DNA of 64,000 nucleotides. It comes from an uncultured Nitrospirota bacterium. Lineage in GTDB: Bacteria > Nitrospirota > Nitrospiria > Nitrospirales > UBA8639. Made by a program: the position numbers and the translations under genes. Position 1 is the first letter of the stretch. Each line of letters opens with the position of its first letter. Shown here in pieces: positions 54,371 through 63,624 of the stretch. The DNA lies in assembly GCA_937139405.1 (NCBI GenBank), contig CAKZPV010000034.1, forward strand, positions 124,001 to 188,000, in the 5' to 3' direction. The notes beneath the pieces are model-generated. The model searched no databases, had not been told where the DNA came from, and saw only the letters and a program-made list of their open reading frames with translations.

Positions 54371-55135
54371 ATGTTATGGCTCACCTCAATTAGCCGATCT
54401 CCTGCATTTATCGCAGCACTGACCCAAGTCTGTTCTTTCGTAGCGGTCTTTCTGCTAATCATAGTTTTTCCAGAACAGAAACTCAGTACATTTGAATGGG
54501 CAATGTTACAAGGTGCGTTAGCAGCCACGATTAGTTTTCGATGTAAAATGCCTTCCTGGTGGATAGTCATACACTTAATCTTTATGCCTGCTCTGGCTGC
54601 AACACTGGCACTTAGCCTGTCCCCGTTCTGGTTTTGTATTGGATTCCTGCTTTTGGTATTGATCTATGGAAAGACCTACCAGACTCAAGTCCCATTGTAT
54701 CTTTCAAGTCAAGAAGTAACGAAGGCACTAATTTCACTGTTACCTAAGCAACGTAATTTTTCATTTATCGATCTGGGTTGTGGATGCGGTGGGCTACTGA
54801 AAAATCTCAGTCAAATGCTATCAAATGGAAGCTATTATGGGATCGAAGCCGCACCTTTGCCATACCTGGTGAGTAAGTTACGAAATATCGTTTTAGCACC
54901 CGATAATACAATTAAATGGGGTGATTTTTGGAAAGATAACCTAGCGCAGTATGATGTGGTGTATGCGTATCTCTCTCCTGTACCTATGAAATCATTGTGG
55001 GAGAAAGCACGTCAGGAAATGCAACCTGGCAGTTTTTTTATCAGTAACAGTTTTCTCATTCCTGGCGTCTTGCCAGAGAAGAGCATAACGCTCAATGATT
55101 TTTCAGGTTCTACGTTATATATGTGGCGGATATAA
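54371..55135 (+). CDS. Membrane-anchored class I SAM methyltransferase-like protein
   Basis: 254 residues. Four hydrophobic segments in the first about 100 residues precede a Rossmann methyltransferase domain with FIDLGCGCGGLLKNLSQ (SAM motif I) and YDVVYAYLSP (post-motif). No substrate can be named. A TTG at 54359 is an alternative start. It is 23-35 bp after motB, so probably cotranscribed with the stator genes. Confidence 0.75.
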   Translation: MLWLTSISRSPAFIAALTQVCSFVAVFLLIIVFPEQKLSTFEWAMLQGALAATISFRCKMPSWWIVIHLIFMPALAATLALSLSPFWFCIGFLLLVLIYGKTYQTQVPLYLSSQEVTKALISLLPKQRNFSFIDLGCGCGGLLKNLSQMLSNGSYYGIEAAPLPYLVSKLRNIVLAPDNTIKWGDFWKDNLAQYDVVYAYLSPVPMKSLWEKARQEMQPGSFFISNSFLIPGVLPEKSITLNDFSGSTLYMWRI

Positions 55136-55182
55136 GTAGGGCTCGCTAACAAAATAGCAGCCTATTCCCATAGGCATTGTGC

Positions 55183-57840
55183 TTAATCGTCAGCTTTACC
55201 AGCCCTGAGCTGCGCAAAGGTCTCCTGCCCTAAATACCGTTCGAGTTTTTCACTGAGATCTGTTGAAAGGCTGTCCATTGAAGCCATACGACGCAGTTGA
55301 GCTTCCATCTTGGTTTGTAAGTCCAGACGATATTTTCTGAATTCTTCAAAGGCCCCAATCATTCTTGAGGTCACTTGTGGATTTTTGGCATCAAGCTCCA
55401 TAAGAAAGTCTGCGACAAATTCATAGCCTGATCCATCTTCGGCATGAAACCCTTTGGGATTTCCTTGAGAGAATCCCCCATACAACGCCCGCATTCTATT
55501 GGGCGTGGGATGCGTAAAGGCCTCATGCTCTGTGAGTTTTTTCACAACCAATAAAATATCATCGGTCCGTGATCTCGCGAACGCCCCTACCCACTTATCC
55601 ACGACTAACGCATCCTGTTCAAATTGGTAGTAGAAATGTTGGGCCACACCGTCACGATACGTTCGGGCATCATCCATATTGATGATGATATTCAGCGCGG
55701 AATAGCGGTCCGTCATATTGTTGGCCTGGCTATATTGTCGGACAGCCATTTTAGCCACATCTACATCTCCTGAATGTGCTAAATACGCGAGCGCGGTATT
55801 TTGAAGACTACGGCGACCAGCATCATTCCGATCATACCGTTTACCGGGATGATAGTTATCGTTATACATCTCGAGAAACTCATCGTGAAGTTCACGACCG
55901 AAGATTTCTAGAAAGGCCTTTCGGACGGCTAGTATTGCGTGCGGATCAATCACCTCTCGCATGGGAGCGAGTTCATGATAGACAGGCAGGCTTAACGACA
56001 GGCTCATGAGCTCCTGATCCATATCATTTCGTTGCAAAATCTTACGAAAAGAAGCCAGGACATCTTTTCCAACAATGATTTCTTTTCCGCTTTCATAACG
56101 GTCAACTTGCTCTAAGAGCTTCGTGGTGAGGAATCGATTCCCTGCTTCCCACTGATTGAAGCCATCGCAATCATGAATCATCAGATGACGCAATTGCTCA
56201 TCTGTATAGGGGGCCTCTAGATTGACCGGGGCAGAAAAATGTCGAAATAGAGAAGGAACCGAGTCGGGAGGGATATGATCGAATGTAAATGTTTGTTTCA
56301 CTTGTGTCAGCTCCAGGACATGCTGCATCACATCCTGACCATCAGGCCCAACCAACCCAAACTTCACCGGAATATGTCTGGGCTGACCATTTGACTGATT
56401 CTTGATCGTAGGGACATCCTGTTCAAGGTTGAGTGTAAATTTCTTGGACGCGTTATCGTAGGACCAGTCGGCCTTCACGTGAGGTGTCCCGGCTTGTGTG
56501 TACCACAGCATAAATTGCCTTAGGTCACGTCCGGAAGTCTCCTCCATACATTGCACCCAATCTTCAACCGTGACCGCTTGCCCGTCGAAACGATCAAAAT
56601 ATATATCTGAAGCTTTGCGAAAATCTTCCTTACCCAAAAGGGTATGTAACATTCTATTGAGCTCAGCACCCTTACTGTAGACTGTGGCGGTATAAAAATT
56701 ATTAATCGTGACAAACTGATCCGGTCGCGGAGGATGAGCCATGGGCCCAGCATCTTCGGGAAATTGCCCCATCCGAAGACTTCTAACATTAGCAATGCGA
56801 TTCACGGCTTGAGAACCCATATCACCGGAAAATTCCTGATCTCGAAAAACCGTCAATCCTTCCTTTAAACACAGTTGATACCAGTCACGACAGGTCACAC
56901 GGTTTCCGGTCCAGTTGTGAAAATATTCATGCGCCACCACACCTTCAACGCCTTCATAATCAGCATCGGTAGCTGTGGCAGGATGTGCCAACACATACTT
57001 CGTATTAAAGATATTCAGCGATTTATTCTCCATCGCACCCATATTGAAATCGTCAACAGCGACAATATTGAACAGATCGAGATCGTACTCGCGACCATAC
57101 ATCTCTTCGTCCCATGTCATCGAACGTTTCAGCGAGGCCATGGCATGATCAAGTTTATCAAGGTCTTTCGCTTCGGCATAAATACACAAGGCCACCTGAC
57201 GGCCGCTGGCAGTCACAAAGGTATCGTCGATGCATGAAAGATCACCCCCGACAAGGGCGAATAAATAACTCGGCTTAGGAAAGGGATCTTCCCATATCGT
57301 GTAATGACGTCTATCATCCATTGGCCCGTGGTCGACGAGATTACCGTTAGAAAGGAGAACCGGGGCAGCAATTTGATCGGCAATAATCTTTGTGGTGTAG
57401 GTCGCCATATTGTCCGAACGGTCAGGGAAAAACGTAATCCGTCGAAACCCTTCCGCTTCACATTGCGTACACCAGTTGCCACCTGATTTATACAGACCTT
57501 CCAATGCCGTATTCTTTTCAGGGTAAATTTTGACAAGGGTCTCTAGCGTAAAGGCATCATCTGTGGGTTGAAGAGACAGGGACTCTTTTGAAACCACATA
57601 GCTATCGGTCAGAGTCACGCCTTTTACGAGAGCCACATTATTCAGTTTTACCTTGAGTAGTTCCAATTCTTCGCCATCCAAGACAAGCGGATTTTGGTGA
57701 GAGCCATTTTTTTTCACCTGCAACTTGGCACTAACCAACGTCTCGCCATCCCGCAAATCAAAAGTCAAATCAACGTGTGTCACCCAATAACCAGGCTGCT
57801 TATAATCTTTCAAGTACTTCACAGTATTAACGTCAGACAC
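55183..57840 (-). CDS. pepN: Aminopeptidase N (M1 family)
   Basis: 885-residue zinc aminopeptidase. Exopeptidase motif GAMEN and zinc site HEYFHNWTGNR (His304, Glu305, His308), with the third ligand Glu in LKEGLTVFRDQEF. The length and sequence style match the E. coli PepN branch (about 870). The start is GTG, with AGGAG about 9 nt upstream. Cytoplasmic peptide degradation. Convergent with the methyltransferase gene. Confidence 0.96.
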   Translation of the reverse strand: MSDVNTVKYLKDYKQPGYWVTHVDLTFDLRDGETLVSAKLQVKKNGSHQNPLVLDGEELELLKVKLNNVALVKGVTLTDSYVVSKESLSLQPTDDAFTLETLVKIYPEKNTALEGLYKSGGNWCTQCEAEGFRRITFFPDRSDNMATYTTKIIADQIAAPVLLSNGNLVDHGPMDDRRHYTIWEDPFPKPSYLFALVGGDLSCIDDTFVTASGRQVALCIYAEAKDLDKLDHAMASLKRSMTWDEEMYGREYDLDLFNIVAVDDFNMGAMENKSLNIFNTKYVLAHPATATDADYEGVEGVVAHEYFHNWTGNRVTCRDWYQLCLKEGLTVFRDQEFSGDMGSQAVNRIANVRSLRMGQFPEDAGPMAHPPRPDQFVTINNFYTATVYSKGAELNRMLHTLLGKEDFRKASDIYFDRFDGQAVTVEDWVQCMEETSGRDLRQFMLWYTQAGTPHVKADWSYDNASKKFTLNLEQDVPTIKNQSNGQPRHIPVKFGLVGPDGQDVMQHVLELTQVKQTFTFDHIPPDSVPSLFRHFSAPVNLEAPYTDEQLRHLMIHDCDGFNQWEAGNRFLTTKLLEQVDRYESGKEIIVGKDVLASFRKILQRNDMDQELMSLSLSLPVYHELAPMREVIDPHAILAVRKAFLEIFGRELHDEFLEMYNDNYHPGKRYDRNDAGRRSLQNTALAYLAHSGDVDVAKMAVRQYSQANNMTDRYSALNIIINMDDARTYRDGVAQHFYYQFEQDALVVDKWVGAFARSRTDDILLVVKKLTEHEAFTHPTPNRMRALYGGFSQGNPKGFHAEDGSGYEFVADFLMELDAKNPQVTSRMIGAFEEFRKYRLDLQTKMEAQLRRMASMDSLSTDLSEKLERYLGQETFAQLRAGKADD

Positions 57841-58521
57841 AGCTTCATCTCCTATTGTTCATAATCCTCAATATCTGGTGGCTATTGCTAGAGCTTTCAT
57901 TCTTAACATACCTCGTTGTATACGCAAGAGGATAGGCTACTGCTTTTGGACCGACAAAACGGTTAATAACATCTCGTATTGCAAAGGCTTCCACCTTATT
58001 AAATTTATAAAACAACAGACTTCTCCCCTAACTATTCCCGATTTTCATCGAATCATTATGCAACCGAATTTTACAACATATAAGAAATTGATTTAATTGA
58101 AATTGGGAATTGGTTATAAAAAGGACTCTTTCTGCAACTCATGAAAATGAACAGTATGAGAAATTGGATCTAGACTGTGCGTAATTGTCCGATATTGTCC
58201 TCATGAGTAAGCCGATTTTTACTCATCCCTCCGTCTTTCTCAGCTTCCGGTGAATCCTAACCCAGAATTCTGGCTAGTTTGAGGGGCCAGGCACCAATTG
58301 CTATTTGCGTATAAACACTGAAATATTTTTCATACATCATATTTAGGAACCCTACCCCAACATCCCAAGATTGCAGGTGTTTCTGTAAAACAAACTGACA
58401 AAATTGAAAAATAACACGGCTTTTCATGCCATTTTCTCAATGGTATCACCATTGCTTAACCTACAAAAATAACTTTAATTCTTTCAGTATTACTAAATTA
58501 TCTCCCCCCAAGGAGCGGTGC
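57841..58521. other. About 680-bp intergenic region between pepN and the heme peroxidase
   Basis: AT-rich, divergent promoter region. I see no gene. One perfect 8-bp inverted repeat, ATGAGTAA (58203-58210) and TTACTCAT (58219-58226), could be an operator or small hairpin. The small frame at 57878-58096 has no SD. Confidence 0.4.
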
Positions 58522-60189
58522 ATGAAATGGTGTAACAGGAAGTATCTGTCGGGTGGTCTCGCCGCAGTCATGTGCTGCATGGTGGCGCTTGAAGTAAACG
58601 CAGCTAGTCCTCGAGGAGGAGGAAGTGGGCATGATCGGGGAAAAGATAGTGTCCATCATCCTGCCCGCAAGCAGCCGGCGGCGTCTGATCAATCCTTCAC
58701 CCGAATGTTCTCGGGGTTGCTGCCCTTTGCGCCAGCGACTGGCGAAGCGCGTGCAGAGGCGGAAAAGCTTGGCAAGATAGCCGAGCTGATGGACGCAGAC
58801 GACCAACTGAATGATCCGGTTGCGTCAATTGTGGCGCCAGATTTAAATCCGGATGGAACCGAAAAAAATCCAAACAATCCGAAAATGACGGCCGGCGTGA
58901 CGTTCTTTGGTCAGTTTTTGGATCACGATATCACATTGGACCTGAAATCCCCGCTGCATGAACCGGCTGACCCAAAAAAAACGACGAACTTTCGCACGGC
59001 GGCGTTCGATCTGGATAGTCTGTACGGCAGTGGGCCACGAGAATCCCCGGAGTTGTATGACCTGAGCTCAGGTGATGTGAAATTCAAGGTGGAAGAAATT
59101 CCCGGTTCAGTGGATGTCTCTCGCAAGGGAGCCGTTCGGTTGGATCTTCCCCGTGACGCCAACAACAACGCCATCATTGGAGACAGCCGGAACGACGAAC
59201 ATGTTATCATTGCCCAGTTCCACCTTGCGATGCTGCAGTTTCATAATGCCGTGATAGATCACCTCCGGGAAACCAAGGCCTACCGGAAACAAACGCCTCG
59301 GAAAGTCTTTCAGGAGGCCCAACGCCTTGTTCGCTGGCACTATCAATGGATTATTGTTCATGAGTTCCTCCCGTTGACGATCGGGCAAAAGCGAGTTGAC
59401 GATCTTTTGAGGAAGGGATTACGGTTTTATCGGATAGACGGTCAGTCCTCCTCACAACGCCGCTCTTCGAACGGCAACCCCTTAATTCCGATCGAGTTCT
59501 CGGTTGCCGCGTACCGATTTGGCCATTCACAAGTCCGCCCGAGTTACCGTGTCAACTTCGGTCCTGATGGCGGCAGTGAACCGTTTTTTGCCTTTGTTTT
59601 CGATGACACGGAAGCCCCGAATGATCCGGACCCTGACGATCTGCGGGGTGGAAAGCGCGCGCCCCGTCGGTTTGTTGATTGGCAAACCTTCTTCGACTTT
59701 GGAGATGAAAACTCGAGACCCAACAAGAAAATTGACACCAAAATATCGAGTGTCCTAATGCAATTGCCAGGCGTTAGTGGTCCAGCTCCGGGTTTGCCGT
59801 CGGACGGGGTGCAATCACTGCCCTCCCGGAACTTGATGCGTCATGTCAACTTTGGGCTGCCTTCCGGTCAGGAGGTGGCCCGGATGATGCGCGTTCCCGT
59901 CTTGGACGAAACCGAACTGGCCGAGCTCGAACCATACGGCATGAAAATGAGCACTCCGCTTTGGTACTACATACTGAAGGAAGCAGAAGTCATGGAGAAC
60001 GGTCTACGTCTGGGACCGGTCGGCAGCGGCATAGTCGGCGAAGTCTTTATCGGCCTTCTGAAGGCCGATCAGTTTTCATATCTAGCTAAGAATCGGCGCT
60101 GGAAACCAGTGTTACCGTCAACAAGACGCGGTGAGTACCGTATGACCGATATGCTGAGATTTGCTGGGGTGGTGCCACCGCTGGACTAA
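58522..60189 (+). CDS. Secreted animal-type heme peroxidase
   Basis: 555 residues. A signal peptide ends near VNAAS. The domain is of the An_peroxidase superfamily (myeloperoxidase/peroxinectin-like). The distal His is His135 in GQFLDHDIT, FHLAMLQFHNAVIDHL and VRWHYQWIIVHEFLP follow, and the proximal His is His335 in AYRFGHSQVRPSY. Bacterial members oxidise halides or phenolics. The gene is distinctly GC-richer than its neighbours, which suggests transfer. AAGGAG 8 nt before the ATG at 58522 fixes the start. Confidence 0.92.
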   Translation: MKWCNRKYLSGGLAAVMCCMVALEVNAASPRGGGSGHDRGKDSVHHPARKQPAASDQSFTRMFSGLLPFAPATGEARAEAEKLGKIAELMDADDQLNDPVASIVAPDLNPDGTEKNPNNPKMTAGVTFFGQFLDHDITLDLKSPLHEPADPKKTTNFRTAAFDLDSLYGSGPRESPELYDLSSGDVKFKVEEIPGSVDVSRKGAVRLDLPRDANNNAIIGDSRNDEHVIIAQFHLAMLQFHNAVIDHLRETKAYRKQTPRKVFQEAQRLVRWHYQWIIVHEFLPLTIGQKRVDDLLRKGLRFYRIDGQSSSQRRSSNGNPLIPIEFSVAAYRFGHSQVRPSYRVNFGPDGGSEPFFAFVFDDTEAPNDPDPDDLRGGKRAPRRFVDWQTFFDFGDENSRPNKKIDTKISSVLMQLPGVSGPAPGLPSDGVQSLPSRNLMRHVNFGLPSGQEVARMMRVPVLDETELAELEPYGMKMSTPLWYYILKEAEVMENGLRLGPVGSGIVGEVFIGLLKADQFSYLAKNRRWKPVLPSTRRGEYRMTDMLRFAGVVPPLD

Positions 60190-60212
60190 GGGAGAAACAA
60201 CCATCCCATAAT

Positions 60213-60263
60213 CAGTCCAAAGGGAGATGAGGCCTTCTCTATGTCTCACCTCCCTTTGGACTG
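60213..60263. repeat. Long inverted repeat after the peroxidase gene
   Basis: Perfect 14-bp arms (60213-60226 and 60250-60263, CAGTCCAAAGGGAG/CTCCCTTTGGACTG), extended inward by four more pairs after one mismatch. No T-tract follows. It lies 24 bp after the stop codon and may end or stabilise the transcript. Confidence 0.75.
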
Positions 60264-60703
60264 AACATTAGCTGTAGGAGAAAGGTGCGTATGGCAAATT
60301 ACTAATTGTCTTACCAGAGCGCCATTCCACGAGCCTTGATCTTCTTACCATAGTTTTTAGGCCAAAATTCTTAGGAGGGACTTGGTTTTATTGAAAAATT
60401 TCCACACTCTTCTGGAGTCAAGGGAACTCGAACGGGGGGAGTAAAATAATGACAAAATCGAGCCCCCGCAACCATTATTATTTCTTAAAGTGTAAACAAA
60501 GATTGCCTCTAAACAACTATGTATTCAAAAAACATCGGGGCAGGCCTTGGTATACGAAAAAATCTAAAATCGTCCACTAGCCCCAGCCTTTTTGTCTTTA
60601 ACTGGTAAAGCTAAAATCTTTTCGATTTGCTTGGAATATTCTAGCTGAGAAGAAACACAGGAGTTGCGAATCTCGTCCATGACGGGAGCCATATAAAAAA
60701 CCC

Positions 60704-60889
60704 ACTCCCAGTTTTACTCCCAGTTCCAGATCTATCTCAATCGCACTTGCTCACAATCAAAAACCTTGTATGTCTTGTCTTGATGGGAGGGTTGTGTCCC
60801 TCTATCCCTCTTAATTCTTCCGTATCACATTTAGGATTGGCTGGATTCTGGTTCTGATTGTGAGGGTTCGAATCCTTCTCCCCCAGCCA
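60704..60889 (+). repeat. Direct repeat, left copy
   Basis: Positions 60704-60803 match 62759-62858 at 96 of 100 positions. The following about 85 bp, containing a tRNA-like end, match less well. Each copy opens with a 12-bp tandem (ACTCCCAGTTTT, ACTCCCAGTTCC). The two copies flank the radical SAM gene. Confidence 0.85.
60815..60889 (+). pseudogene. Decayed tRNA-Gln (CUG), copy A
   Basis: The 3' half is tRNA-like: anticodon loop TTCTGGT (CTG at 60848-60850), T-arm GAGGG-TTCGAAT-CCTTC (60862-60878), acceptor strand TCCCCCA, then G-CCA. The anticodon stem pairs poorly and the 5' half cannot pair with the acceptor strand, so it should not fold as a working tRNA. Confidence 0.6.
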
Positions 60890-61260
60890 ACTCTTTTCTA
60901 TCTAAATCAACGAGTTCAGTTTATTCTCTCAACTCTTCCTGATTGTCCTCTCGCAGGTTACCCCAATTCTGAATCTACTGAATCATATCTAGGTGAACTT
61001 AAAAAGAGCGAAATTCTTGTTTTGATAGGGGTTTTGTGTCACTATTTCCTCCCTGGAAGGACTTAGTTTTGGTGAGGTGGTCTGGAGTTCATTAATAGTC
61101 TACTATTTTGGGGAATAAATTAGAGCAGACAGGGTATTTGAACCTATTGGATTAAATATGAGCAGAGAACATCCCACGATTCCTTCTTCTGCATTTATCC
61201 CGCATCAACAAACTAGATAAATTTAACGAGATTGTCTTTGCTATCTCGTTACCAACACAT

Positions 61261-62304
61261 ATGATCAAACTTACACCCGATACACGAAATGACGAAAGCC
61301 CATCGAATCCGTTTTGGGACAATACAAATCAGTTTCGAAAAATTCTCTATCGAGTGAAAGCACATGGAACATTATTTGGCCTTGCCTTAAGCAAGGGAGC
61401 TTCCTTAAAAAGACTGTTGATCACAAGATTTCCATTTATTTTTAAAGACAGTTACCATCCACCAAGCATGCACATTGAGTTTACCAACGCATGCAATCTC
61501 AAATGTGTTTACTGCAACAACCCGCACTTCGCATATCCGCGTGAAATGATGAAGGAGACCACATTTTACAATCTTATTGAGCAATTAAAAGTGTCAAAGG
61601 TTGACCGTATCTGCATAGGAGGTGGCGAAGCTACGCTGCATCCCAAATTCACTGAATTTGTCCTCAAGCTGGGTGAGGTCTCCAAAATTTTGTCGATCGT
61701 TACTAATGGTCATTGGGAGTCGGATGATGTGCCAAAATCTCTGCTATTGGCACCAGTGGATTTTATCGAGATTTCAGTAGAATGTGAGGGCAAAGAAAAC
61801 TATGAAGCTACTCGAGTTGGCAGCAATTACGAGCTTATCTTGCGAAACTTGAAAAGATTGAAGGAACTCAGGGTAGAGCTAAAATCAAGATCGCACATCA
61901 ATCTTCGATTAATGGTTCGCCCCACTCAGCTAGGAGAAATTGAAAGAGCAAGCATGAAATTTTGGGAGCAATTCGGAGATTCCATAATGCCCCAATATGT
62001 CCAGAAAACACGAGAGATTGAAACCATTTCTGACGTTTTTATGCCGGTACACATTGCAAAGAATCAATTTCCCAAGTGCACGCTTCCTTTTCGGAATATT
62101 CAAATAAGAGCCAATGGAGATGTGCCTATTTGCCAGGTGTCAGGGAGTGCGCTTATACCGGAGAACAAGGTGATTGCCGGAAACATCAATAACGATTCCT
62201 TAAATAAGATTTGGAGAGAAGGTGTATTCAAGGGATACCGTAATGCTCACCGACAACGAACAAAAAACAAAATGCCAATTTGCCAAGGTTGCAGGGGGAA
62301 TTAG
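61261..62304 (+). CDS. Radical SAM/SPASM-domain protein
   Basis: 347 residues. The radical SAM cluster motif is Cys78-NLK-Cys82-VY-Cys85 in a TNACNLKC context, followed by the SAM-binding GGGEATLHP. A C-terminal SPASM-like region has Cys in KCTLPFRNIQIRANGDVPICQVSG and ends CQGC, for auxiliary iron-sulfur clusters. Such enzymes modify peptides, carbohydrates or cofactors. No candidate precursor peptide is recognisable next to it. No SD is visible. It lies alone between two direct repeats, apparently as an accessory gene. Confidence 0.88.
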   Translation: MIKLTPDTRNDESPSNPFWDNTNQFRKILYRVKAHGTLFGLALSKGASLKRLLITRFPFIFKDSYHPPSMHIEFTNACNLKCVYCNNPHFAYPREMMKETTFYNLIEQLKVSKVDRICIGGGEATLHPKFTEFVLKLGEVSKILSIVTNGHWESDDVPKSLLLAPVDFIEISVECEGKENYEATRVGSNYELILRNLKRLKELRVELKSRSHINLRLMVRPTQLGEIERASMKFWEQFGDSIMPQYVQKTREIETISDVFMPVHIAKNQFPKCTLPFRNIQIRANGDVPICQVSGSALIPENKVIAGNINNDSLNKIWREGVFKGYRNAHRQRTKNKMPICQGCRGN

Positions 62305-62758
62305 CGATTAACCATTGGGACGTAGGAAGCAGGGAGAGGTGTTCATGATTCTTATCACTAAACTCAACTTGAGAGGCGTAATCCAGTCATCGGGGTGTGT
62401 TAGTCCCTTGTCCAAGCCGCCGCATAGTGTGCCATTTTAATCTTTTGCGCATAAAAATCAATCTCCCTCAAAAGAATAGTGTTTAATTCCCCGGCCCCCG
62501 CCTCCTCGCATCACTTTTTAGCTATACAGCACCTGGCTCTCATGCCATAGGACACAAAGGATGTCCTGCCCCTCTCAGATTTTCAGGATTGAATGGATCC
62601 CCCCAAACACAATTCCGTGAGGAGTTAGGTTCTTCGTATAAATATAGAAGAGGTATTTACCTCAATAAATTTTTCAGCTAGAGGGAGGAGACTCTAAAGG
62701 ATGGTACGATCTCCACACTCCGATTTCTCGCCATCCTGTTTTTTAAGAAGGGAAATCA

Positions 62759-62936
62759 ACTCCCAGTTTTACTCCCAGTTCCAGATCTATCTCAATCGCA
62801 CTTGCTCACAACCAAAAACCTTGAATGTCTTGTCTTGATACGAGGGTTGTGTCCCTCTCATTCTAGATCACGCTTTGGGTTGCGCGGATTCTGGTTCTGT
62901 CTGTAAGGATTTAATTCCTTCCTACCCAGCAAGCCA
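62759..62936 (+). repeat. Direct repeat, right copy
   Basis: Partner of 60704-60889; the first 100 bp are 96% identical and the tRNA-like end is more divergent. Confidence 0.85.
62858..62936 (+). pseudogene. Decayed tRNA-Gln (CUG), copy B
   Basis: Anticodon stem GCGGA/TCTGT pairs (two G-T) around loop TTCTGGT (CTG at 62891-62893). The T-stem AAGGA/TCCTT is perfect, but the loop is shortened to six bases and has lost TTCGA. The 3' end is disrupted (CCCAGCAAGCCA). Non-functional. Confidence 0.5.
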
Positions 62937-63314
62937 CTCAAAAAATCATTCTACTGTTAAATAGGTGTTAGCGAGAGGGCTTAAAAGAGTCTATTGCAGG
63001 CAAGAAGCGGCAAAGAGGGGCAAATAGGCCTGAAGGCTAAAAGGCTGCTGAATTAGAAAGGAGATTGCCAAAATTTCAAAGTCTTAGACAATCCCCCCTG
63101 AATCAGATTCGAAGTCCAATACTCTATCCAAATTCCTTACCCCTCGCCAATTTTTGATACCTACTGCCTAAGCACAGAAACGGACGCTCTCATCAATCTA
63201 TGGACCTTGTCAGAGCCTTACTACAAAACTCAGGACAGACTCTGAGAGTTAGGCCAACCTTCATAATTTGGAAACTCATTGCTTCACTACGCTCTCCTAG
63301 CCTTGTATCGTGGC

Positions 63315-63489
63315 CGAGTCGTGCAGCCGGCTTCGAAAAGAAGGTGCGCATTACTTGAGTGAAGCGAGTTTGCGCACCGCCGAAGTCGGCAAACCGCGTA
63401 GGGAACCCGAAGGGCCACGCCACGGCCAACATGGCTTTGGTTACTTTCCCCGAAAGGAAAGTAACTCGGCTGTCGGGACGAAACCCGGC
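63315..63489. repeat. GC-rich multi-hairpin element
   Basis: Successive inverted repeats: GGTGCGCA/TGCGCACC (63343-63378, with an inner 5-bp stem), GCCGAAGTCGGC (63379-63390), GTTACTTTCC/GGAAAGTAAC (63440-63465) and GTCGGG/CCCGGC (63472-63489). It is much GC-richer than its surroundings. This resembles an intergenic mobile or structured repeat more than a gene. Confidence 0.6.
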
Positions 63490-63624
63490 ATCACGGAAAA
63501 TCTAATTGACGGTGTAGTTCGGTAAATACTCAACCAACGGTTATTAGTTGAAGAAAAACAGGATGAATTTCCAATCAGAAATTTTGGGAATGACGAAGGA
63601 GAGGAAGAGGAAACCTAGCCCCTT

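Larger units (their letters stand above)
60190..61260. other. 1.07-kb non-coding tract with inverted and direct repeats
   Basis: Contains the large hairpin at 60213-60263 and the left copy of the long direct repeat (60704-60889) with its tRNA-Gln remnant. A minus-strand frame of 43 codons (60569-60697, starting MAPVMDEIRNS) has no SD. Frame 60860-61066 begins inside the tRNA remnant and is not a gene. Confidence 0.5.
62305..63624. other. 1.3-kb non-coding tract
   Basis: Holds the right copy of the direct repeat (62759-62936) and the multi-hairpin element (about 63315-63489). The rest shows no gene. Frames 63193-63432 (minus) and 63310-63525 (plus) only trace the structured element. Confidence 0.5.

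Noticed and set aside
60569-60697. 43-codon minus-strand frame (MAPVMDEIRNS...)
   Set aside because: Clean but too short, with no SD and no family; might be a relic.
63310-63525. 71-codon frame with GFGYFPRKES
   Set aside because: Lies across the multi-hairpin element; looks like translated repeat sequence rather than a gene.
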